From Streptomyces harbinensis (lineage in GTDB: Bacteria > Actinomycetota > Actinomycetes > Streptomycetales > Streptomycetaceae), in the NCBI RefSeq assembly GCF_900116145.1, contig NZ_FPAB01000004.1:186001-250000 (forward strand): a DNA stretch of 64,000 bases. The letters are read 5' to 3'. The position numbers and the translations under genes are program-made. The notes beneath the pieces were generated by a model. It was not told where the DNA came from. It saw only the letters and a program-made list of their open reading frames with translations, and made no database searches. The stretch's first letter is position 1; the number at the start of each line of letters is the position of its first letter. Below are positions 33,831-42,467 of this stretch, in pieces.

Positions 33831-34592
33831 ATGCCGGAAGCCGATCCGGGCGGAGTCCGCAGCGTGCAACGCGCCGTCGACCTGCTCGCCCTCTACGACG
33901 CCGAACACCCCAGCCGCTCGGTACGCGAACTCGTCACCGCCACCGGGCTCCCCAAATCCACCGTGGTCCGCCTCGTGCACACCCTCGAACAGTGCGGACT
34001 GCTGTGGAGCCGCGGCGACGGCCGTACCGTCCCCGGCCCCGGCCTGCTGCGCTGGGCCGAACTCGCCCGCACCACCTGGCAGCTGCCCGAGGAGGCCCTG
34101 GCCCGGCTGCGCGCGCTGAGCGAGGCCGGCGGCGGCGAGAGCGTCGGACTGTACGTACGCCAGGGCGACGCCCGGGTGTGCGTCGCCCGCCACGAAGGCA
34201 CCCGCTCCCTGCGGCACGTGGTGCACGTCGGCGCCGAGATGCCGCTGTGGGCGGGCGCCGCCGGCCACGTCCTGCTCTCCCGCTCCGACCGCGCCGCCGT
34301 CACCGCCGTCGCCGCCCAGGGCCCGGACCCCGAGGGGGCCGCACTCCTATGGGAACGGGTCCAGCGGGCCGCCGAGCGCGGCTGGTCGGTCAGCCACGGC
34401 GAACGCGAGGCGGGCATCTCCGGCGCCGCCGCCCCCGTCTTCGACGCCGAGGGACGGCTGACCGCCGCCGTCGCCCTGGGCGGCCCCACCGTCCGCTTCA
34501 CCGACGAGGCCGTCGCCGGCTTCGTTCCCGCCCTGCTGGACACCGCGCGGGCGCTCACCGCCCTCGGCTCGATCGGAGGCACCGGCCGATGA
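33831..34592 (+). CDS. IclR family transcriptional regulator
   Basis: A 253-residue regulator. An N-terminal winged helix (VQRAVDLLALYDAEHPSRSV, then LVTATGLPKSTVVRLVHTLE, about 9-60) is followed by the IclR effector-binding domain (about 85-245) with GESVGLYVRQGDARVCVARH, the conserved GWSVSHGEREAGISGAAAPV and FTDEAVAGFVPALL. IclR proteins bind carboxylic acids such as glyoxylate or aromatic acids. It overlaps the CoA-transferase gene by four bases and leads a three-gene operon, so its ligand is likely the acid that the operon activates. Confidence 0.92.
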   Translation: MPEADPGGVRSVQRAVDLLALYDAEHPSRSVRELVTATGLPKSTVVRLVHTLEQCGLLWSRGDGRTVPGPGLLRWAELARTTWQLPEEALARLRALSEAGGGESVGLYVRQGDARVCVARHEGTRSLRHVVHVGAEMPLWAGAAGHVLLSRSDRAAVTAVAAQGPDPEGAALLWERVQRAAERGWSVSHGEREAGISGAAAPVFDAEGRLTAAVALGGPTVRFTDEAVAGFVPALLDTARALTALGSIGGTGR

Positions 34593-35791
34593 CCCCCCTC
34601 CTGGACGGCATCCGCGTCCTCGACCTCACCAATGTGCTGGCCGGGCCGTTCGCCGGCTACCAGCTGGCGCTCCAGGGCGCCGACGTCATCAAGGTCGAAC
34701 TGCCCGGCAGCGGCGACCTCGCCCGCCGCCTCGGCGCCGACCGCGCCCTCTCCGAGGAGCTGCTGGGCGCCTCCTTCCTCGCCCAGAACGGCGGCAAGCG
34801 CTCCCTCACCCTCAACCTCAAGGACCCCGAGGGCCGGGCCGCCCTGCTGCGCGCGGTGCGCGAGGCCGACGTCCTGCTGGAGAACTTCCGCCCCGGCGTC
34901 CTGGACCGGCTCGGCCTCGGCTGGGACACCCTGCGCGCCGAGAACCCGGGCCTGGTCTACTGCGCCATCTCCGGCTTCGGCCAGACCGGGCCGCTGCGCG
35001 ACCGGCCCGCCTACGACCAGATCATCCAGGGCCTCAGCGGCATGATGAGCGTGACCGGCACCGCCGCCACCGCACCCCTGCGGGCCGGCTTCCCGGTCGC
35101 CGACACCCTGGGCGGCATGGCCGCCGCGTACGCCGTCACCGCGGCCCTGGTACGGCGCGGGCGCACCGGCGAGGGCGCGTTCCTCGACGTCTCGATGCTG
35201 GAGGCCGCGCTCACCTCGCTGGGCTGGGTGACCTCCAACTACCTCATCACCGGTCAGGAACCGGTCCCGATGGGCAACGAGAACTTCACCGCCGCCCCCT
35301 CCGGCACCTTCCGCACCGCCGACGGGTACCTCAACATCGCCGCCAACCGGCAGGAGCAATACGCCACCCTGTGCCGGCTGACCGGCCGCGAGGACCTGAT
35401 CGGGGACGCCCGGTTCGCGCACCCCGCCGACCGCAAGACCCGCCGCGAGGAACTGCGCACCGAACTGGAGGCGGCGCTCGCCGCCCGCCCGGCCGCCGAG
35501 TGGGAAGAGATCCTGTCCGCCGCCGGGGTCCCGGCCGCCCGGGTGCTGTCCGTGCCCGAGGTGCTGGAACTGGAACAGCTGACGGCCCGCGACTTCGTCC
35601 ACGACCTGCCCTTCCCCGACGGACGCGACCGCCCCCTGCGGGTCCTGGGCGGCCCCCTGCGAGTGGACGGCGAACCCCCGGCACCACCGGCCCGCCCGCC
35701 GCTGCTGGGCGAGCACACCGACGCGGTACTCGCGGAACTCGGCTACGGGGCGGCGGAGATCGCCGCGCTGCGGGAGCGGGGGGCGATATGA
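34589..35791 (+). CDS. CaiB/BaiF family (class III) CoA transferase
   Basis: A 400-residue class III CoA transferase that moves CoA between carboxylic acids through an aspartyl-CoA intermediate. The family order is present: LDLTNVLAGPFAGYQLALQG at the N-terminus, IKVELPGSGD, the Asn/Gly-rich FLAQNGGKRSLTLNLKDPEG, SGFGQTGPL, and GFPVADTLGGMAAAYA, in which Asp172 aligns with the catalytic Asp. Succinyl-CoA or acetyl-CoA is a likely donor. Neighbours suggest that the acceptor is a hydroxy-tricarboxylate or dicarboxylate whose CoA ester is then cleaved by the next gene product. Stop-start overlaps couple it to both neighbours. Confidence 0.9.
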   Translation: MTPLLDGIRVLDLTNVLAGPFAGYQLALQGADVIKVELPGSGDLARRLGADRALSEELLGASFLAQNGGKRSLTLNLKDPEGRAALLRAVREADVLLENFRPGVLDRLGLGWDTLRAENPGLVYCAISGFGQTGPLRDRPAYDQIIQGLSGMMSVTGTAATAPLRAGFPVADTLGGMAAAYAVTAALVRRGRTGEGAFLDVSMLEAALTSLGWVTSNYLITGQEPVPMGNENFTAAPSGTFRTADGYLNIAANRQEQYATLCRLTGREDLIGDARFAHPADRKTRREELRTELEAALAARPAAEWEEILSAAGVPAARVLSVPEVLELEQLTARDFVHDLPFPDGRDRPLRVLGGPLRVDGEPPAPPARPPLLGEHTDAVLAELGYGAAEIAALRERGAI

Positions 35792-36675
35792 GCGGGGAGA
35801 GGGCCGAGGGCGAGGGGAAGAGCGTGACCGAGAACGCGAGCGGACGTACGGGCACGGACCCGGGTACGGACGGCGGCACCGCGGACACCATCGCGCGCGA
35901 CACGGTGACCGACTACTGGTCCACGGCGGTGAGCCGGATCAGGCCCGGCGAGATCCTGCTGCGCGGCTACCCGGTGGAGCAGCTCATCGGGCAGGTCACC
36001 TTCGCCGAACAGATCTGGCTGCTGCTGCGCGGCGACCTGCCCACCCCCGTCCAGGGCCGGCTGCTGGAGGCCGCCCTGGTCGCGGCCGTGGACCACGGGC
36101 CGCAGGCCCCGTCCATCGCCGCCGCCCGGATGGCGGCCACCTGCGGCGTCGGCCTCAACAGCGCGGTCGCCACCGGCACCGGACTGCTCGGCGATGTGCA
36201 CGGCGGGGCCGGCCAGCAATGCATGGAGGTGCTGGCGCGGATCACCGGCGGCGAGGACGCGCGCGCGATCGTCGCGGAGTACCGGGAGCGGCGCGCGTAC
36301 CTGCCCGGGTTCGGGCACCGCTTCCACCCGCGCGACCCGCGCCGCGATCCGCTCCTGGCGCTGGTGGCGGAGGCGGTGGACAGCGGCGAGGTCCCCGGGC
36401 GGGCGCTGGCCGCCGGGCTCGCGCTGGAGGAGGCGCTGGCGGAGGGCCGCACCCGGCCGGTCCCGATGAACATCGACGGCGCCACCGCCATCATCTACGC
36501 GGAACTCGGCTTCCCGCCCGAGCTGGGCCGTGGCCTGTTCGTCCTCTCCCGCAGCGTCGGCATCCTGGCGCACGCCTGGGAGGAAACGGAGACCGGCACC
36601 CGCATCAAGGGCCCCCTCCCCCGCCCCCTCCTGGCCGGCTACCACGGCCCGGCCCCCCGGGACGTGGAACGCTAG
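35788..36675 (+). CDS. Citryl-CoA lyase / citrate synthase-like protein
   Basis: A 295-residue member of the citrate synthase superfamily of the short citryl-CoA lyase (CCL) type, without the N-terminal domain of full synthases. Residues 1-45 are a polar, probably disordered extension. The catalytic His-containing DVHGGAGQQCMEVLARI, the second His in FGHRFHPRDPRRDPL and a candidate catalytic Asp in MNIDGATAIIYAELG are present. Such proteins cleave citryl-CoA (or a homolog) into acetyl-CoA and oxaloacetate. Together with the upstream CoA transferase this would be a two-step, ATP-free route. It is the last gene of the IclR operon. Confidence 0.85.
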   Translation: MSGERAEGEGKSVTENASGRTGTDPGTDGGTADTIARDTVTDYWSTAVSRIRPGEILLRGYPVEQLIGQVTFAEQIWLLLRGDLPTPVQGRLLEAALVAAVDHGPQAPSIAAARMAATCGVGLNSAVATGTGLLGDVHGGAGQQCMEVLARITGGEDARAIVAEYRERRAYLPGFGHRFHPRDPRRDPLLALVAEAVDSGEVPGRALAAGLALEEALAEGRTRPVPMNIDGATAIIYAELGFPPELGRGLFVLSRSVGILAHAWEETETGTRIKGPLPRPLLAGYHGPAPRDVER

Positions 36676-36762
36676 CGACGGGCACGGGCGCAGACGCCGG
36701 GTCGCGGGCGCGGCGAGGTGCCCCCGGGCACGTATCCCGCCGACGCCCCGCCCGGCGAGGGG

Positions 36763-37818
36763 CTACGCGCAGAAGGCGTCCCGTACCGCCCGGCGGTGGC
36801 GGGTCCACCACACCACCAGGGCCGAGGCCGCCCCGAACTGGGGGTCGGTGCGGGGGTCGCCGCGCTCGTAGTGCCAGCGCAGCATCCAGAAGTCGTTCAG
36901 CCGCTCCCACCACACCCGGTGCACCGCCGCCGCCAGTTCCGCCGGGCCGACGCCCGCCGCGATGCGGTAGGCGCGGGCGTACGCGCTGATCTTCGGCAGT
37001 TCCAGCGAGCCGTCTGGCCGCAGGAAGAAGATCGCCGCCGCCCGTACCGCCTCCTCGGCGCGCGGACGTATGCCCAGCCGGTCCCAGTCGATGATCGCCA
37101 GCGGATCGGCGGGCCCCTCGGCCCGGTACAGCAGGTTCAGCGGGTGGAAGTCGCCGTGCACCCACCCGGCCGCCGGTATCTCGGTGACCCCGGGCCGCAG
37201 GGCCTCGTACCGGCGCAGCAGCACCCGCCGCTCCAGCAGCCGGTGCTCGGCCAGCTCGTCGAAGCCGCTGCGCCGGGGCCGCTGCCGCACGCGGGCCAGC
37301 AGGCCGTCGATCACCTGGCGGGTCTCGTTCGGGCAGGCGGCCTTGATCCGGCCCCTGGCCGGTGCCGCGCCCTCGGGGGCCGCGCGCAGTATCACCCGTT
37401 CCAGGGCCCGGTGCACCAGTCCGAGCAGCGCGCCGAGCCGCCGGCAGTCCGCCCGCCCCAGGTCGCCGCCGCCCCGGTGCCGGCCGTCGATCCACGGGTG
37501 CAGCGCGAAGCAGTGCCCGGCCAGCAGGGTGACGGTGGCGCCGTCCCGGTCGGCGAGCGGCGGGGCGACCGGCAGGCCGAGCGCGGCCAGCTCGGCGGTC
37601 GCCCGGTGCTGGCGGGGCAGCGGCAGCACCGTGTCGGGGTCGCCGGCCAGATGCTGTTTGAGGAAGTACCGGCCGCGCGTGGTGGCCAGCCGGTAGCCCC
37701 GGTTGAGCAGCCCCTGGGACAGGGGCTGGCAGGACAGCGGTTCACCGGCCCCGTAGCGCCGGGTGAGGGCGTGGAGCGTGCGGCCCGATAACTCCCGGGC
37801 GGACGTGCGGGTGGTCAC
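36763..37818 (-). CDS. APH/CotS-type phosphotransferase
   Basis: A 351-residue protein of the aminoglycoside/homoserine/fructosamine kinase fold. The nucleotide-binding part is weak but the catalytic loop is clear: GWVHGDFHPLNLLYR (catalytic Asp) and the metal-binding IIDWDRLGIRPR. GLLNRGYRLATTRGRYFLKQH near the N-terminus provides the ATP-site Lys. Such proteins phosphorylate small molecules, from drugs to cell-wall precursors. Its stop lies before a short GTGCC/GGCAC hairpin (36718-36731). It follows the Ser/Thr kinase gene by only 33 bases on the same strand and is probably cotranscribed with it. Confidence 0.85.
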   Translation of the reverse strand: MTTRTSARELSGRTLHALTRRYGAGEPLSCQPLSQGLLNRGYRLATTRGRYFLKQHLAGDPDTVLPLPRQHRATAELAALGLPVAPPLADRDGATVTLLAGHCFALHPWIDGRHRGGGDLGRADCRRLGALLGLVHRALERVILRAAPEGAAPARGRIKAACPNETRQVIDGLLARVRQRPRRSGFDELAEHRLLERRVLLRRYEALRPGVTEIPAAGWVHGDFHPLNLLYRAEGPADPLAIIDWDRLGIRPRAEEAVRAAAIFFLRPDGSLELPKISAYARAYRIAAGVGPAELAAAVHRVWWERLNDFWMLRWHYERGDPRTDPQFGAASALVVWWTRHRRAVRDAFCA

Positions 37819-37851
37819 GGTGGATCGGTCGGTTCGGTCGGCCCGGCCGGT

Positions 37852-39555
37852 TCAGCCGATCGGCCCGCCGTCCGAAACGGCGTTGCCGTTCTCGCCCCCC
37901 GGCGTGCCGGCGCCGCCGGGCGTTCCCGGGGCTCCACCGGCCGGGTTGCCGCTCTCGGTCTGACCGCCGTCGCTGGGGTCGGGGTTGGTGGCGTTGCCGT
38001 TGTCGGTCTCACCGTTGCCGTCCGCCGCGCCCTCGGTCGCCGCGCCCTCGGTGGCCGCGCCCTCGGTGTCGTCGCCGGCGCTCCCGGCGGTGCCGTCGGT
38101 CGGGTCGGGGGAGCCGGTGTTGCCCGGGTCCTCCGGGTCGGTGGGCTGGTCGGTGTCGTCGTCCGGGGGCGGCTGGTAGCCCGAGCCGCCGCTGTTGCTG
38201 GAGCCGCCGCCGTTCTGGCTCCACTGGAAGTCGTCGCTGGGCGCGTCCTCGTCGGCAGGGTCCTCCTCGGCGTCGTCCGCCGGGTCCTCGGCCTCGTCCG
38301 TCGGGTCGGCGACCTGCTCGGTGTCCCGGGAGGGGTTGTCGGTGTCCTCGCCGCCGCCCAGGTTGGAGATGATCAGGGCGCCCACGCCGATGGCGACCAC
38401 CGCGAGCAGCGCCACCATGATCATCATCCCGCGCCGGTTGCGCCCGCTCCCGCCGCCGTCGTAGCCGTCACCGGCCGCGTCGGGGTGCCCGAGCAGCAGC
38501 GGGGAGGTGTGGATGGCGCTGGTCGGCGCGTCGGTGCGGGAGGCGGCCGGGGTGCCCATCGGCGGGGTGCCGCCGGGGGTGACCGAGCCGGTGTTCCACA
38601 GCCCGGCGGTGTGGCTGCCGTGCTCGTCCAGCATGCGCAGCGCGTACTGCACCAGCGCGCGCATCTCCTCGGCGGTCTGGAACCGGTCGTCCGGGTCCTT
38701 CGCCAGGGAGCGCATCACCAGGCCGTCCAGCTCCGGCGGGGCCTGCGGGTTGACCTCGGAGACCAGCACCGGCATGTCCTGGACGTGCTGGTAGACGACG
38801 GACAGCGGCGTCTCGCCGACGAACGGCGGGCGCAGCGCCAGCAGCTCGTACAGCATGCAGCCGACCGCGTACAGGTCGGAGCGGGTGTCGATGGTCTTGC
38901 CGAGGGCCTGCTCGGGCGAGAGGTACTGCGGGGTGCCCATGACCATGCCGGTCTGGGTCATGGTCTGGGCGGCGCCGTGCAGGGCACGGGCGATGCCGAA
39001 GTCCATCACCTTGACGGCGCCGGAGTCGGTGATGGAGACGTTGGCGGGCTTGATGTCGCGGTGCACGATGCCGTGCTGGTGGCTGTAGGCGAGCGCTTCC
39101 AGCACGCCGGAGACGATGTGCAGGGCCTGCTCGACGGTCGGCGGCTCGGAGCCGACCAGCAGTTCCCGGATGGTGCGGCCCTCGACGAGCTCCATCACCA
39201 TGTACGGCACGACGTTGCGGCCGACGGTCTCCTCGCCGGAGTCGTAGACGGCGACCACCGCGTGGTGGTTCAGGCCGGCGACCGACTGGGCCTCGCGCGT
39301 GAAGCGGGCCTTGGAGACCGGGTCCTCGGCGAGGTCGGCGCGCAGCAGTTTGACCGCGACCGTACGGCCGAGGCGTACGTCCTCGGCGGCGAACACCTCC
39401 GCCATGCCGCCGCGGCCCAGCCGGTGCGTGAGCCGGTAGCGGCCCTCACCCACCAGTCCGGCGTTTCCCCACATCTCGGGAGAGTCCGGCACTTCGCTGG
39501 CGGTCCCCCCGGCCTCATCCTCGCCCGGGCCCGACGCGCCTTGCTCCTGTGCCAT
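37852..39555 (-). CDS. Membrane Ser/Thr protein kinase with disordered extracellular tail
   Basis: A 567-residue Hanks-type kinase. Kinase domain about 38-300: LGRGGMAEVFAAED (Gly loop), VAVKLLRAD (ATP Lys), HRDIKPANVSI (catalytic loop), MDFGIARAL (Mg loop) and TPQYLSPEQALGK. One membrane helix follows at about residues 385-410 (MIMVALLAVVAIGVGALIIS). The extracellular part, about 155 residues, is low-complexity Asp/Glu/Gly/Pro/Ser/Thr without a recognizable sensor domain and contains a triple TEGAA repeat. ATG 39555 is the start closest to the kinase fold. It is divergent from the PASTA kinase. Confidence 0.9.
   Translation of the reverse strand: MAQEQGASGPGEDEAGGTASEVPDSPEMWGNAGLVGEGRYRLTHRLGRGGMAEVFAAEDVRLGRTVAVKLLRADLAEDPVSKARFTREAQSVAGLNHHAVVAVYDSGEETVGRNVVPYMVMELVEGRTIRELLVGSEPPTVEQALHIVSGVLEALAYSHQHGIVHRDIKPANVSITDSGAVKVMDFGIARALHGAAQTMTQTGMVMGTPQYLSPEQALGKTIDTRSDLYAVGCMLYELLALRPPFVGETPLSVVYQHVQDMPVLVSEVNPQAPPELDGLVMRSLAKDPDDRFQTAEEMRALVQYALRMLDEHGSHTAGLWNTGSVTPGGTPPMGTPAASRTDAPTSAIHTSPLLLGHPDAAGDGYDGGGSGRNRRGMMIMVALLAVVAIGVGALIISNLGGGEDTDNPSRDTEQVADPTDEAEDPADDAEEDPADEDAPSDDFQWSQNGGGSSNSGGSGYQPPPDDDTDQPTDPEDPGNTGSPDPTDGTAGSAGDDTEGAATEGAATEGAADGNGETDNGNATNPDPSDGGQTESGNPAGGAPGTPGGAGTPGGENGNAVSDGGPIG
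38027..38071 (-). repeat. 15-bp tandem repeat (three units) in the kinase tail
   Basis: Three tandem 15-bp units (38027-38041, 38042-38056, 38057-38071) encode TEGAATEGAATEGAA-like repeats in the low-complexity extracellular tail. They are a likely slippage site that varies between strains. Confidence 0.7.
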
Positions 39556-39747
39556 CAGTCCTCGCCGTTGTCGCCGCGTGTCCAATCGCCATCAAACCCG
39601 TTCCGGGGTGGCGCTGACAAGTTGAGTATTGATGCGGTCGTTATCCGGCGGCACTCCGAGCCAACCTGGCCAGTCCGTATGATACGGGCGGAGATCCGGG
39701 GCCCTGCCGGACCGGAACGCTCCGTAAGCCTAGGGGGATCAGTACCG
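39556..39747. promoter_or_regulatory. Divergent promoter region of the two kinases
   Basis: This 192-bp region between divergent kinase genes is A/T-rich for this genome. A TATGAT -10 candidate is seen at about 39677-39682 in the plus direction, and GGGGGA (39733-39738) is the ribosome site of the plus-strand kinase. No palindromic operator was recognized. Confidence 0.5.
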
Positions 39748-41373
39748 ATGAATGACCAGGCACGTCCGCCTGCCGACCTTTCCGGCCGCACGGTGGGCGG
39801 TGGCCGCTATGTCCTGCGCGCCCTGCTGGGGCGCGGCGGCATGGCATCGGTGCACCTGGCGTGGGACACGGTGCTGGAGCGGCAGGTCGCGATCAAGACC
39901 ATGCACGCGGAGCTGGGCAGCGAGCAGGACTTCCGGGAGCGGTTCAAGCGCGAGGCGCAGTCGGTCGCCAAGCTCACCCACACCAATATCGTCTCCGTCT
40001 TCGACACCGGCGAGGACCGGCTGGGCGAGGCCCAGGTGCCCTACATCGTGATGGAGTTCGTCGAGGGCAGACCGCTGCGCGACATCCTGGACGAGGATGT
40101 CGCGCGGCACGGGGCGATGCCGGCGGACAAGGCGCTCCAGATCACCGCCGATGTGCTGGCGGCGCTGGACATCAGCCACGAGATGGGCCTGGTCCACCGG
40201 GACATCAAGCCGGGCAACGTCATGATCGCCAAGCGCGGCGGCACGGTGAAGGTCATGGACTTCGGCATCGCGCGCGCGATGCAGTCCAGCGGCACCGCCA
40301 TGACCCAGACCGGCATGGTGGTGGGCACCCCGCAGTATCTGTCGCCCGAGCAGGCGCTGGGGCGCGGCGTGGACGCCCGCTCCGATCTGTACTCGGTGGG
40401 GGTGCTGCTGTTCGAGCTGCTCACCGGCCGGCTGCCGTTCGACGCGGACAACCCGCTGGCCATCGCGTACGCCCACGTCCAGGAGGAGCCGCCGGCCCCG
40501 TCCTCGGTGAACACGGCGCTGCCGCCCGCGGTGGACGCGCTGGTCGGGCGGGCGCTGCGGAAGAACCCGAACGAGCGTTTCCCGTCGGCCGAGGAACTGC
40601 GCGCCGAGTGTCTGCGGGTGGCCGGGACGCTCAGCGGCGCGGCGCCGCGCATCGACCCGGCCGCGGCGGCGGGCGGCAACAGCGGCGCGGGGATCGCCGC
40701 GTCGGTGTATCCGGAGTTCGGCGCCCCGACGCCGCCCCGTCCGCCGGGCGGCGTCGCCACCCCGCCGCCGGCCACCCCGCCGGCCTCGCCGTACGCGCCG
40801 GGCGGCTACGGCTATCCGCAGCCGGGCCCGGGCCCCGGCACCCCGCCGCCGTACGCGGTCGCGCCGACCGTCCCGGTGTCCCCGGGGCAGGGCGGCGGCG
40901 CGGGGCGGCGCGGGCCGCTGGCGGTGGTGATCGCGGTCGTGGCGGTCATCGCCGTGGTGGCGGCCGGGGTGGTGATCACGGCGCTGAACAGCGGCGGCGG
41001 CAGCGGCGCGGACGGCGACAGCGAGGCCGGGGAGGGACCCGACGCCGAACGGGAGCCCCGCTTCAAGGAGGGCGACCCGGACAAGGTCATCGACAGCACC
41101 ACCTGCGTGCACGCCCGGGACTACTGGGACCAGGACGAGCACCCGGGCACCGTGGCGGCCCCCAACTTCTACGGCTACCACATCAACTCGGTGAAGGAGT
41201 GCATCCGCTCGGCCGGCTGGCGGTACGAGGAACGGCTCGTCTACAAGGACGAGGTGCTGCTGGGCGAGAACATGGTGGTCAACCAGACCCCGGCGCGCGG
41301 CGAGCCCTTCGACCCCGAAGAGACGGTGTTCGAGCTGACCGTCTCCACCGGCCACGAGCCCGACCGGGGCTGA
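39748..41373 (+). CDS. Membrane Ser/Thr protein kinase with a C-terminal PASTA domain
   Basis: A 541-residue PknB-type kinase. The kinase domain (about 17-280) is complete: LGRGGMASVHLAWD, VAIKTMHAEL, HRDIKPGNVMI, MDFGIARAM and TPQYLSPEQALGR. A Pro/Gly/Tyr-rich juxtamembrane stretch (about 325-385) precedes one membrane helix (GPLAVVIAVVAVIAVVAAGV, about 390-410). The extracellular end (about 460-537) fits a single PASTA unit (YGYHINSVKECIRSAGWRYE and NMVVNQTPARGEPF), the module that binds peptidoglycan fragments or lipid II. Typical PknB has three or four PASTA units and lies by ftsI; this is a separate kinase. Confidence 0.9.
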   Translation: MNDQARPPADLSGRTVGGGRYVLRALLGRGGMASVHLAWDTVLERQVAIKTMHAELGSEQDFRERFKREAQSVAKLTHTNIVSVFDTGEDRLGEAQVPYIVMEFVEGRPLRDILDEDVARHGAMPADKALQITADVLAALDISHEMGLVHRDIKPGNVMIAKRGGTVKVMDFGIARAMQSSGTAMTQTGMVVGTPQYLSPEQALGRGVDARSDLYSVGVLLFELLTGRLPFDADNPLAIAYAHVQEEPPAPSSVNTALPPAVDALVGRALRKNPNERFPSAEELRAECLRVAGTLSGAAPRIDPAAAAGGNSGAGIAASVYPEFGAPTPPRPPGGVATPPPATPPASPYAPGGYGYPQPGPGPGTPPPYAVAPTVPVSPGQGGGAGRRGPLAVVIAVVAVIAVVAAGVVITALNSGGGSGADGDSEAGEGPDAEREPRFKEGDPDKVIDSTTCVHARDYWDQDEHPGTVAAPNFYGYHINSVKECIRSAGWRYEERLVYKDEVLLGENMVVNQTPARGEPFDPEETVFELTVSTGHEPDRG

Positions 41374-41401
41374 GCCGGCCCGACCGCCGGCCCCCGGCCG
41401 G

Positions 41402-42226
41402 TCACGGCGTGACGGCGAAATGGGCGAGGATGCGCCCGGCCAGCTCCTCGTCGCCCTCGATCTTCACCTTGTCGGCCACCCGCCGGGGCCGGACCCGGCC
41501 GCAGGCCAGCCGCACATAGGTCTCCCAGTCGAGGGTGAAGGTGACCACCGGGCCCAGCGACGGGCTGCGGTCCACGCTGCCCCGCCCCTCCTCGTCCACC
41601 CGGACCGTGCGCAGGAACTCCACCGGGCCGTGCACGTCGAAGACGACCGCGGACTTCTTCGGCGCCCCGGCGTCCTCGGCGATCACCTTCGGCAGCCGGC
41701 CGAGCAGCACGTCGCGGCTGATGACCGCCGCGTCCGAGTCGAGATTGCCGGGCTTGCCGAGCGCGCGGCGCAGATCCTGCTCGTGCACCCACACGTCGAA
41801 CGCCCGCACCTTCAGGAAGGTCTCCAGCGTCATGTCGCCCAGCACCGGGTGGCTCAGCTCGTACCCCGGGTCGCGCTTCTCGTTCCGCAGCTGCCGGGAG
41901 CGGCGGATGATGGTGTACTCCAGCTCGCTGGTCATCTCGGGGGCGGTGTGGTGCCGGCGGACATCGACCTGCACCTCGAAGTAGCGGCCGGCCTCGCCGC
42001 GGATGTGGTAGAGGTCCCGGGGCAGGGAATGGATGGGCCGCGGATCGCCGAGCGCCTCGCACTCGCCGCCGATGACGTGCGAGATGACATCGCGCACCGA
42101 CCAGCCGGGGCACTCGGTGGCACGGTTCCACTCGCCGCCCACCAGCTCCGAGGCCAGCTCGGATATCGCCTCGATCGACTGGGTCCAGGCATCGATGGAC
42201 GTCTGCAGACTGGGATGCACGGTCAC
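41402..42226 (-). CDS. Maleylpyruvate isomerase family (DinB/MDMPI) enzyme
   Basis: A 274-residue protein with the four-helix DinB-like MDMPI N-terminal domain: ECPGWSVRDVISHVIGGECEAL (metal-binding His) and FLKVRAFDVWVHEQDLRRAL with the second His pair. The C-terminal 100 residues are an SCP2-like or MDMPI-C domain (VVTFTLDWETYVRLACGRVR). Characterized relatives use mycothiol as cofactor, but most members have no known substrate. The start is GTG 42226 with GAGGGG upstream. It converges with the PASTA kinase gene with a 28-bp gap. Confidence 0.85.
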   Translation of the reverse strand: MTVHPSLQTSIDAWTQSIEAISELASELVGGEWNRATECPGWSVRDVISHVIGGECEALGDPRPIHSLPRDLYHIRGEAGRYFEVQVDVRRHHTAPEMTSELEYTIIRRSRQLRNEKRDPGYELSHPVLGDMTLETFLKVRAFDVWVHEQDLRRALGKPGNLDSDAAVISRDVLLGRLPKVIAEDAGAPKKSAVVFDVHGPVEFLRTVRVDEEGRGSVDRSPSLGPVVTFTLDWETYVRLACGRVRPRRVADKVKIEGDEELAGRILAHFAVTP

Positions 42227-42355
42227 GGGGCCCCTCGTGGCGATCGTCGCTTGGAGTATTCACACGGTACGCCGCTCGCGCGGGACCGGTGAATGCCTTG
42301 AGTGAGTCAAATCCTAGGGTGCGAACGCCTGTCAGTTCGAGGGGTTGCCGGGGCC

Positions 42356-42387
42356 GGTCCGCACCGCAGTGCAGTGCGGTGCGGACC
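42356..42387 (-). terminator. Hairpin downstream of the M18 peptidase gene
   Basis: A perfect 13-bp inverted repeat (GGTCCGCACCGCA at 42356-42368, complement at 42375-42387) with a six-base loop lies 80 bases past the M18 stop. It separates that gene from the MDMPI gene on the same strand. The rest of the 42227-42467 gap shows no gene. Confidence 0.75.
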
Positions 42388-42467
42388 TCCCCCGTGGCCA
42401 CCAGCTTGGCCCGCCCGTTTCACAGCCGTGTGACGGGCGGGTCCTGGCTCGGTACGGAACGCCGCGG

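Noticed and set aside
36718..36731. GTGCCC-CC-GGGCAC palindrome between the convergent citryl-CoA lyase and phosphotransferase genes
   Set aside because: The stem is short (5 bp with a usable loop); terminator function is possible but too weak to list as a separate feature.
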